A stretch of 5,565 bases of DNA. It comes from Bacillota bacterium. Its GTDB lineage: Bacteria; Bacillota; Clostridia; Oscillospirales; Ruminococcaceae. A model generated the notes under the pieces. That model ran no database searches and had not been told where the DNA came from. It saw only the letters and a list, made by a program, of their open reading frames with translations. Below are positions 1 to 5,565 of the stretch, in pieces. The translations under genes and the position numbers were made by a program. The DNA is taken from contig JAEXNS010000265.1 in assembly GCA_023439605.1 (NCBI GenBank), forward strand, positions 1-5,565. Direction: 5' to 3'. How positions within the stretch are numbered: position 1 is the stretch's first letter; each line of letters starts with the position of its first letter.

Positions 1-117
1 CTCTCTATTTTCGATTTCAGAAAAATATGTTTTAGGTCTTATAAATGTTATTAAAGTTATAGATAACATGATTATCAAAAAAATAACTGCTGAATATTTT
101 TTTTGTTTGTACTTCAA
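1..117 (-). CDS. DHHW/AlgX-like protein, N-terminal fragment (cut by window edge)
   Basis: Only the first 39 codons are in the window; the gene runs off the left edge. It was read from the raw sequence because it starts with TTG (117-115). That start is chosen because an AGGTGG ribosome binding site (130-125) lies 7 bases upstream and overlaps the stop codon of the preceding gene; the two GTG codons inside the binding site lead straight to a stop. The peptide starts with a basic stretch (KYKQKKY, residues 2-8), then a hydrophobic segment (about 9-26) that looks like a signal anchor, then FSEIENRE (32-39). A membrane anchor followed by an F-S-x-x-E-N-R motif is typical of DHHW-family proteins, the AlgX/AlgJ-like partners encoded next to MBOAT O-acyltransferases. 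Those proteins act outside the membrane in polysaccharide O-acetylation. The catalytic part is not visible, so the call rests on the N-terminal motif and the neighbour. Confidence 0.66.
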   Translation of the reverse strand, partial: MKYKQKKYSAVIFLIIMLSITLITFIRPKTYFSEIENRE

Positions 118-128
118 AATTTCACCAC

Positions 129-1526
129 CTAAAATCTAAAATATAAAAATGGATTATATGTAGAGTCAACCAAATATGCAGTTGACAATATCAACAATAC
201 CGATTCATATATTGGAACAGAGTATTTATAATATTTCTTTATTATGTTTGAATTGCCACAAAACTTATTTAATATATTGGTAGACACAATTATACATACA
301 ATGAAAACTACTATATAAGATTTAAAATAATATACTGAATCAAGATCAAAAAAACCATTTGGATTTGCAAACATAGCTTTTAAATACTTAAAGGCATCTG
401 ACATTGTATTCAAATCAAAAAACACCCATCCGATTACCACTAACAAAAATGTATACATCATTCTAAATATTGATGGTATTTTTTCTAAAATCCTTGATAA
501 AAATAATCTTTCTATAATTATAAAAAATCCATAAAACAGACCCCAAAATATAAAGTTCCAACTTGCACCATGCCATAATCCAGTCAAAAACCAAACAATT
601 ATTAAATTTCTAAGGGTTTTATATTTGCCCTCTCTGTTACCACCTAGTGGTATATATACATATGAACGAAACCAAGCACCTAGAGTCATATGCCAACGTC
701 TCCAAAATTCAGAAATGCTCTTTGATAAATATGGAAGATTAAAGTTTTGTGGAAAATTAAATCCTAACATTTTACCCAGTCCTATTGCCATATCTGAATA
801 ACCTGAAAAATCAAAATAAATCTGAAAAGTAAAAGCCAATATACCTAGCCAAGCAGTTAAAACAGTTATTTCCGAAACATCTGTTACTTTTATCGAAGAC
901 CAAAGTGAACCAATATTATTTGCAAGCAGAACTTTTTTTGCCAACCCTCTTACAAAATAATTCACTCCCTCGCCAACTAAATTTATATTAATTTTTCTTT
1001 CGTCTATTTCATTTTGTACATCTTCATATCTTACAATCGGACCTGCTACTAGTTGGGGAAATAAAGAAACATAACAAAGATAGTTTAAAAAATTCCTTTG
1101 TACCTTTACCTGTTTAAAATAAATATCTATGGTATATGACATACTTTGAAATGTATAAAAAGAAATACCTATTGGTAATAAAAGATTGGGGACTGGTATT
1201 TCTGATTTAAATACACCATTTACAATACTTACTGCAAAACCAGAGTATTTAAAAATAAATAAAAATCCTAAATCTATTGTCATAGCTACTAATAAAGCGC
1301 TTTTTCTAACTTTATTGTCCTTACTTTTACTTATAATAAGACCTGCAAAATAATCTACAAAAGCAGATGTTATCATTATCATTATGTACTTGGGTTCTCC
1401 CCAAGCATAAAAAATCAAACCTGAAATAAGTATAATAATATTTTTAAGCTTTTTGGGTGATAAAAAATAAGTTATCAATACAATAGGCAAAAACGCATAC
1501 ATAAAAGTCAAACTCGAAAAAACCAT
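129..1526 (-). CDS. MBOAT family O-acyltransferase (AlgI/DltB-like)
   Basis: A 465-residue polytopic membrane protein of the membrane-bound O-acyltransferase family. It is expected to pass acyl groups, usually acetyl, across the cytoplasmic membrane for O-acylation of an exported or cell-wall polysaccharide. Family hallmarks are the start MVFSS, YAWGEP (40-45), FYTFQSMSYTIDIY (123-136), LFPQLVAGPIVRY (155-167), FDFSGYSDMAIG (238-249), NFNLPY (261-266), EFWRRWHMTLGAWFRSY (273-289) and YIPLGG (291-296). GLWHGASWNFIFWG (316-329) carries the presumed catalytic His319; His279 is the second conserved histidine. The C-terminus ends in NPFLYFRF, also typical. Length is close to the family norm (Pseudomonas AlgI has about 520 residues). 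The ATG follows the rnmV stop with no gap, and an AAGGG binding site (1539-1535) lies inside the end of rnmV, 8 bases upstream. The next gene encodes the expected DHHW partner. The family is certain; the glycan substrate is unknown, and I see no evidence for D-alanylation (no dltA/C/D context). Confidence 0.95.
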   Translation of the reverse strand: MVFSSLTFMYAFLPIVLITYFLSPKKLKNIIILISGLIFYAWGEPKYIMIMITSAFVDYFAGLIISKSKDNKVRKSALLVAMTIDLGFLFIFKYSGFAVSIVNGVFKSEIPVPNLLLPIGISFYTFQSMSYTIDIYFKQVKVQRNFLNYLCYVSLFPQLVAGPIVRYEDVQNEIDERKININLVGEGVNYFVRGLAKKVLLANNIGSLWSSIKVTDVSEITVLTAWLGILAFTFQIYFDFSGYSDMAIGLGKMLGFNFPQNFNLPYLSKSISEFWRRWHMTLGAWFRSYVYIPLGGNREGKYKTLRNLIIVWFLTGLWHGASWNFIFWGLFYGFFIIIERLFLSRILEKIPSIFRMMYTFLLVVIGWVFFDLNTMSDAFKYLKAMFANPNGFFDLDSVYYFKSYIVVFIVCIIVSTNILNKFCGNSNIIKKYYKYSVPIYESVLLILSTAYLVDSTYNPFLYFRF

Positions 1527-2138
1527 TTATTCAACCCTTTTCTTAATAATTTCGTTTACAAAATCAAAAAATTCTTCTCTTGTAAACATAACATTAAATA
1601 ATTCTAAAACCCCTGTGGTAGATAGTATTTCTGGTAAATTAAGTTCTTTTAAGATTACTTTCCTTAATTCTGAACTATTGGGTTTGCCATTTAACCCTAA
1701 TTCATATAAGTCATATCTAGCTATAGGTTCTTTTGTTTTTTTATCTGAATTATCTTTTGTAATAACTCCTGCCTTTTCAAAAGCAGCTAAAATAATTTCT
1801 TTACTTACACCCTCTACACCTAATTTACCCTCTGCAGATGGTTGGAGCTTCCTCTTTTCTTTACCAAAAATATCCGGAATGTATACATTTTTAATTTTAT
1901 CTTTATAGTTTGAAACCGAACCTTTTAGATAATTTCTTATTTTAAATCCTGCTGTATCAGAATCAGTCATTATAATAATTCCCTTTTTCTCAGCATAATA
2001 TCTTATAAGTTCAAGCTTTTCTTTATCTTTGAAAATTTTATAACCATCTGTCTGAATAATTACTGCATCAACTATAGATGATAACTTTATCTTATCATAT
2101 TTTCCTTCTACAATAATTACCTGTTCAATTTTTAACAA
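1527..2138 (-). CDS. rnmV: Ribonuclease M5 (5S rRNA maturation, Toprim domain)
   Basis: RNase M5 is the Toprim-domain endonuclease that trims the 5S rRNA precursor in low-GC Firmicutes, acting on the 5S RNA bound to ribosomal protein L18. The N-terminal Toprim fold is clear: VIIVEGKYDKIK (7-18) with the catalytic glutamate E11, and IIIMTDSDTAGFKIR (54-68) with the DxD metal pair D59 and D61. LGVEGVS (106-112) occupies the place of the family's GVEHA-type motif. The rest (about 113-203) matches the extended C-terminal DUF4093 region of clostridial versions. At 203 residues it is slightly longer than the Bacillus enzyme (about 186). It starts with TTG (2138-2136), supported by an AAGGAG site (2151-2146) 7 bases upstream that overlaps the holA stop codon. 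There are 11 bases between holA and this start, and none between its own TAA and the next ATG. The open frame and the conserved motifs leave little doubt. Confidence 0.94.
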   Translation of the reverse strand: MLKIEQVIIVEGKYDKIKLSSIVDAVIIQTDGYKIFKDKEKLELIRYYAEKKGIIIMTDSDTAGFKIRNYLKGSVSNYKDKIKNVYIPDIFGKEKRKLQPSAEGKLGVEGVSKEIILAAFEKAGVITKDNSDKKTKEPIARYDLYELGLNGKPNSSELRKVILKELNLPEILSTTGVLELFNVMFTREEFFDFVNEIIKKRVE

Positions 2139-2149
2139 TTTATTTCTCC

Positions 2150-3193
2150 TTAACTTCTAAATAAAATCATTTCTGCAAACGTTTTTTCCAATAAAATTCT
2201 TCCATCTATTTTTTTCGATTTACATTCTAAATCAGCTTTAGTAAGTATATTTATACATTTTCGTAAATGTTCTATAGATATTTTACTTACATCTCTAAAA
2301 GCATTTCTAACCACAAACTCTCTACCCTTATAAGCAAAGTCTTCTATAACATTTGTATCTTTTTTATTGGATAAATATGCAACTTTTACTCTGTATAAAT
2401 CAATAAAAGCAGATGAAACAGCTGATAAAATAGCAACTATCTCCTCTTTTTGATATATGAGTTCATCTAAAATATGCATGGCCTCTGTACCTTTAAATTG
2501 AGTAATGGCTTTTGCCAAATTAAAAGCGGTTGAATCAAGCTGCTTGCTAACCATTTTATTAATTAAATCACTTGTAATCTCACCTTTTTCAACAAAACTA
2601 CAAAGTTTATCTACCTCATTATTAATCATAAGCATATTTGAAAGGCAAAGTTCAACAATTAATTCTGCATCTTTTTTATTTATAATACAACCGTTTTTCT
2701 CTGCTTTATCTATAATAAATTTTACAATTTCAAATGGTTTTTTTAAATCTGCTTCACACACAATACCATTTTTACTAATAGCATCTACTATTTTTTTACT
2801 TTTCGCTGGAAGCGTCTTTTTGCCATTTTTTAAATCAAAACCAGTAATATAAATCAAAATTATAGTTGTTTCAGGAACATCTGATAGAGATTTTATTAAA
2901 AAGTTTAAAATATCTGTTGATATTTCCTCTACATTTAAATCGTTTATAGAAATGAAGTTATAATCTGAAAACATAGGGAAAGCATCAATATTATCACACA
3001 AAACAGACACGTCTAAGTCTTTTCCTCTAATTTTATTTATATTAACTTCTGCTTCATTTTTTAAATATTTTTTTATTATTTTATTTTTTAAATTTTCAAC
3101 TACTAGAACATCTTGACCATAAATCATATATATATTGTCTATAGTATCTGTTCTCAACCTTTTTAGCAAATCATCACTACTTAATATTGGCAT
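2150..3193 (-). CDS. holA: DNA polymerase III subunit delta (clamp loader)
   Basis: The delta subunit of the clamp-loader complex, which opens the beta sliding clamp and loads it onto primed DNA during replication. At 347 residues it has the usual length for Firmicute HolA (YqeN type). Recognisable parts are the N-terminal IYMIYGQD (21-28), which stands in place of an AAA+ Walker A and, as usual for delta, has no intact P-loop; the EVDKL stretch in the middle (193-197); a central region around AFNLAKAI and ILDELIYQKEEIVAIL (223-256); and a helical C-terminal collar domain with KADLECKSKKID (319-330) before LLEKTFAEMIL (334-344). Overall similarity to the family is moderate, as is normal for this fast-evolving subunit. 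Its ATG starts one base after the comEC stop, and its AAGGAG site (3207-3202) sits inside the last codons of comEC, 8 bases upstream, so translation of the two is probably coupled. Confidence 0.93.
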   Translation of the reverse strand: MPILSSDDLLKRLRTDTIDNIYMIYGQDVLVVENLKNKIIKKYLKNEAEVNINKIRGKDLDVSVLCDNIDAFPMFSDYNFISINDLNVEEISTDILNFLIKSLSDVPETTIILIYITGFDLKNGKKTLPAKSKKIVDAISKNGIVCEADLKKPFEIVKFIIDKAEKNGCIINKKDAELIVELCLSNMLMINNEVDKLCSFVEKGEITSDLINKMVSKQLDSTAFNLAKAITQFKGTEAMHILDELIYQKEEIVAILSAVSSAFIDLYRVKVAYLSNKKDTNVIEDFAYKGREFVVRNAFRDVSKISIEHLRKCINILTKADLECKSKKIDGRILLEKTFAEMILFRS

Positions 3194-3194
3194 T

Positions 3195-5303
3195 TTACAT
3201 TCTCCTTAATGTTGATTTACCATTTTTGTCTATAGTAATTAATAAATTATTTTCATTTATTATTGTGTTTTTATCAGGAATTATAGGCACATCCTGAGTA
3301 TTTATATAAAAACCACACTTTATATTTGGAACTGATTTTTTCGAATTATTAACCAATACAAGTGCATTTGAATTATCATTATTATAATTAGAAAATTTAA
3401 ACTTATAATTGTTTATATCTACAACAAAATTTTCATAACCATCAAAACTTATATAATAATTTTTATAGTTTATTTTAAAGCTATTATAATCTGAAAATTC
3501 AGGAGATAAATCACATATTTTCATTTCATCCATCACAAAAGTATCTTGTGGGAAGACTATATTTTTTACTTTTGTATATTTTAAAGCACTACTATAAGTA
3601 ACCATACTTTGATATGGATTTTTAAGAAATAAAATATTATTTACACTTTTTACTCCATATTTTTTTGAAAAAGCGTCTATATATCTAGCTGTTTTTGTAC
3701 CACCACTAACATCTATAAAATCAACATTGTTTTCATATACAACAGCAAAAACCAAATCTTTTTCAGTTCCCATAACATATATTTTCAAAAGGTCTTTGTT
3801 ATAGTGTTTATAAATTATTGCCGATTGCATTAAAATTACAATGGATATAAGCATAGAAATTTTAGTATAAAATCTTTTTTTGAATAAAAAATAAGTTAAG
3901 GTAATAAATACAAAGCATACAAAAACAACCAAACTGAAAAATTTAAATTCAGTAGGCACTGTAATGAAATCAATTTTCGATATTGTTTCTGAAATAAAAA
4001 TAACAAGCTTACATAACAAACCGCCAAATATCAAAAATGGGTATGAAATAAAATTTAATCCACCTGTTATAACCACAACCATACCTGATATTAAGGCCAG
4101 TACACATAGAGGAACAACTAAAATATTAGTAAATGTAGATGCAAGTGAAATTTCATCAAAATAAATAATCGAAATCGGCATAACTGCAAAGGACGCCGAA
4201 AACATAAAAATTATATTTTTCTTCCACTTTTGCGACATTTTTTCTGTATTTATATTTTTGGTTAAATAAGGTGCAAATACACCTATACCATAAGTTCCAA
4301 CAACTGATAACAAAAAAGAAGAATTTGTTATCACAAAAGGATTAAATAAAGACAAACAAACAAAAACTATAGCAAGAGAATTTAACATATCTGTCCTTCT
4401 CTTAAACATAAAACCAATATGTATTAAAGTGAGCATAATTCCAGCTCTTATAACCGATATAGCCATTCCTGCTGCTATTATAAATATTATTATTAAAACT
4501 TCTAAAAAAATAAACTCTAAAAATTTGTTTAACCTTGCCTTTTTTAGAAATGCTAAAAACAAAGATGAAACAATAACTAAATGAAGACCTGAAACAGACA
4601 TTACATGTCCTATTCCTGAACGAAAAAGTACAGTTTTAGTATTATTTGAAATCTGTTTTTTATCACCAAATATCATGGCTACTAAAAAAGCTCCTTCTTC
4701 ACCAGCTAAAACTGAATTTATATCCTTTATAATTTTTGTTCTATAGCTCATAATGCTATTTACTAAAGAAAATTTTTCGCTTTTTAAAATGTTAAAACGT
4801 TCAAATTTATCAACCTGTAAATAAACATTTTCACCCTTATAATAATCTTTTTGATTAAATAAATAGCTATTTTCAAACTGCTTTAAAGTAAGATTTTCAA
4901 ATTCTAAAAAGTCACTATATTCTGCATCCAAGGTATCTGAATAGAATAAAATATCTGCCTTAGTTTCGTTGTTTATAGTTCCTTTTAATCTATATGATGA
5001 TTTATCCTTTTCATAATCATTTATTTCAACTATTTGCCCTTTATAACTTATAGGTATTTGAGCGTAATTTAAAATTTTATTATAAACATTTTTATTGTAA
5101 ATGTTATACATTGTAAAAGCAGTAGCAAATGCAACTGAGCAAACTACTAGTTCTCTCACTTTTACTTTAATAAAATACATAAATACAAAGGTTATAGCTA
5201 GTATAACAGCTAAAATAAAAAATTTTGAAAAATCAAGAAATAAAGAAGCGAAAAACAATCCCAAAGCATATGACAAACCAACATAGACCATTTTTCGCTT
5301 CAT
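3195..5303 (-). CDS. comEC: ComEC/Rec2-type DNA uptake channel with a degenerate C-terminal domain
   Basis: ComEC forms the membrane channel that carries single-stranded DNA into the cytoplasm during transformation. In this 702-residue protein, hydrophobic N-terminal segments (about 7-68) are followed by a soluble OB-like/DUF4131 domain (about 80-170). The Competence domain (about 200-498) then begins with GD (213-214) and GHVMSVSGLHL (232-242), and contains SVIRAGIM (283-290) and NPF followed by FLLS (321-333). Roughly ten membrane segments follow one another up to residue 498. The last 202 residues are soluble and sit where other ComEC proteins have a metallo-beta-lactamase-like domain. Here that part keeps a beta-strand pattern (KIYVMG, VDFIDVSGG) but has no HxHxDH motif and no histidine at all. 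I see no cysteine in the N-terminal loop, so the disulfide described in Bacillus ComEC is absent. ATG 5303 is fixed by an AAGGAG site (5316-5311) 7 bases upstream. It is the first gene of the cluster. The gene is intact; whether the cell is competent is unknown. Confidence 0.93.
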   Translation of the reverse strand: MKRKMVYVGLSYALGLFFASLFLDFSKFFILAVILAITFVFMYFIKVKVRELVVCSVAFATAFTMYNIYNKNVYNKILNYAQIPISYKGQIVEINDYEKDKSSYRLKGTINNETKADILFYSDTLDAEYSDFLEFENLTLKQFENSYLFNQKDYYKGENVYLQVDKFERFNILKSEKFSLVNSIMSYRTKIIKDINSVLAGEEGAFLVAMIFGDKKQISNNTKTVLFRSGIGHVMSVSGLHLVIVSSLFLAFLKKARLNKFLEFIFLEVLIIIFIIAAGMAISVIRAGIMLTLIHIGFMFKRRTDMLNSLAIVFVCLSLFNPFVITNSSFLLSVVGTYGIGVFAPYLTKNINTEKMSQKWKKNIIFMFSASFAVMPISIIYFDEISLASTFTNILVVPLCVLALISGMVVVITGGLNFISYPFLIFGGLLCKLVIFISETISKIDFITVPTEFKFFSLVVFVCFVFITLTYFLFKKRFYTKISMLISIVILMQSAIIYKHYNKDLLKIYVMGTEKDLVFAVVYENNVDFIDVSGGTKTARYIDAFSKKYGVKSVNNILFLKNPYQSMVTYSSALKYTKVKNIVFPQDTFVMDEMKICDLSPEFSDYNSFKINYKNYYISFDGYENFVVDINNYKFKFSNYNNDNSNALVLVNNSKKSVPNIKCGFYINTQDVPIIPDKNTIINENNLLITIDKNGKSTLRRM

Positions 5304-5310
5304 AAAATTT

Positions 5311-5316
5311 CTCCTT
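5311..5316 (-). promoter_or_regulatory. Ribosome binding site of comEC
   Basis: A perfect AAGGAG on the minus strand, 7 bases before the ATG at 5303. It decides the start in favour of this codon over the internal ATG at codon 5. It also shows that the translation signal is independent of the hairpin region further upstream. Confidence 0.9.
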
Positions 5317-5355
5317 AAAATTTGCTAAAACCAAGTTACAATTCAGCCATATTCA

Positions 5356-5364
5356 TATATACCA
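5356..5364 (-). promoter_or_regulatory. Possible extended -10 promoter element for the comEC operon
   Basis: On the minus strand TGG (5364-5362) is followed by TATATA (5361-5356), which resembles an extended -10 element (TGnTATAAT). It lies about 50 bases before the comEC start, and transcription from it would leave a short leader. A weak TTGTCT lies 19 bases upstream, which is a poor -35 match at a long spacing. A TTGACG (5395-5390) is a better -35 hexamer but is too far away (28 bases) to pair with it. This is a tentative pattern match only; in such AT-rich DNA TATATA-like words arise by chance. Confidence 0.27.
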
Positions 5365-5366
5365 AA

Positions 5367-5562
5367 GGTCCAGGGCGACCAGACAATGTCGTCAACTTAA
5401 GCAAATTGCTGAGGCAATTTATGAGGCTGTGCCTCAACCTCCGCTTCTTTTTCTATCGCAAAAAGAAGCAAAAAAGCTCTTAAAGCATAAGGATTTCGCT
5501 TTCTGCGGAAAGCGACCAAGGGCGTTGCCCTTTGGAAACCTACGATTTTTTGAAAAAAATCG
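5367..5562. repeat. Cluster of short perfect hairpins, probable dispersed intergenic repeat
   Basis: No gene is supported here. Five perfect inverted repeats and one with a bulge follow one another. They are 5403-5409/5414-5420 (AAATTGC, 7 bp); 5422-5427/5431-5436 (TGAGGC, 6 bp); 5443-5452/5460-5469 (GCTTCTTTTT, 10 bp); 5496-5503/5508-5515 (TCGCTTTC, 8 bp, TGCG loop); 5516-5523/5527-5535 (CCAAGGGC, 8 bp with one bulged T); and 5543-5550/5555-5562 (CGATTTTT, 8 bp). A weak 4-bp pair (GGTC 5367-5370/GACC 5377-5380) precedes them. G+C in 5401-5540 is 64 of 140 (46%), against roughly 23-35% in coding samples. None is followed directly by a T-run on either strand, so they do not read as ordinary intrinsic terminators. 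Composition and stacked palindromes suggest a mobile or dispersed intergenic repeat that continues past the right edge; a structured RNA is the alternative. Confidence 0.6.
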
Positions 5563-5565
5563 AGT

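Noticed and set aside
638..652. Perfect inverted repeat TACCAC-CTA-GTGGTA
   Set aside because: It falls in the MBOAT codons for the conserved IPLGG motif, so the sequence is explained by protein constraint; it has no T-run and no regulatory position.
1615..1908. 97-codon plus-strand open frame
   Set aside because: It is antisense to rnmV, whose Toprim motifs are unmistakable; it is a shadow frame without a plausible binding site.
2505..2852. 115-codon plus-strand open frame
   Set aside because: It is antisense to holA and has no family resemblance; its hydrophobic content is a by-product of reading lysine-rich codons backwards.
3964..5286. Plus-strand frames of 66 and 61 codons (3964-4164 and 5101-5286)
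   Set aside because: Both lie antisense within comEC, are unlike any family I recognise and lack start signals.
5443..5469. 10-bp hairpin (GCTTCTTTTT arms) considered as a rho-independent terminator for an upstream gene
   Set aside because: The stem is mostly A-T pairs, and on neither strand is it followed directly by a run of T; the T-rich stretch on the minus strand lies before the stem instead.
5422..5484. Small 20-codon plus-strand ORF beginning at ATG 5422
   Set aside because: It has no ribosome binding site, spans two hairpins and has low-complexity basic content; a chance ORF in the repeat patch is more likely.
5429..5565. An open plus-strand frame from a GTG (5429) through the right edge, part of a stop-free frame from 5306
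   Set aside because: It runs across the palindromes, has no usable ribosome binding site (GAGG is only two bases upstream) and no recognisable domain. It reads like a translated repeat, although its continuation past the edge cannot be judged.

Overview
The window is AT-rich bacterial DNA. Two 60-base coding samples that I counted have about 23% and 35% G+C. Five genes lie on the minus strand, and the four with both ends in view are packed almost without gaps. Strong AAGGAG ribosome binding sites, very AT-rich codons and a clostridial-type RNase M5 (DUF4093 tail, TDSDTAGFKIR motif) point to a low-GC Firmicute, most likely class Clostridia and perhaps the Ruminococcus/Oscillospirales side. That placement is inferred from family resemblance, not from a search.

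In transcription order, right to left, the layout is as follows. Positions 5565-5304 are a non-coding leader whose outer part is a run of short perfect hairpins, clearly richer in G+C than the genes. Next come comEC (5303-3195, DNA-uptake channel), holA (3193-2150, DNA polymerase III delta, the clamp-loader subunit), rnmV (2138-1527, RNase M5, 5S rRNA maturation, TTG start), a membrane-bound O-acyltransferase of the AlgI/DltB-like MBOAT family (1526-129), and the first 39 codons of a DHHW/AlgX-like partner (117-1, TTG start, cut by the window edge). Stops, ribosome binding sites and starts interlock at every junction and I see no internal terminator, so this looks like one polycistronic unit.

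Functionally the unit joins two themes. The first three genes are nucleic-acid housekeeping (DNA uptake, replication, rRNA processing). The last two form a typical O-acetylation module for an exported or cell-envelope glycan: the MBOAT protein moves acyl groups across the membrane and the DHHW protein is its usual extracytoplasmic partner. The polymer they modify cannot be read from this window.

Most of the window is ordinary core-genome content. Two points deserve a second look. First, the C-terminal metallo-beta-lactamase-like region of ComEC has lost its metal ligands: there is not one histidine in its last 202 residues. Second, the hairpin cluster upstream of comEC looks like a dispersed intergenic repeat or a structured RNA. 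I found no convincing evidence of a wholly new system.
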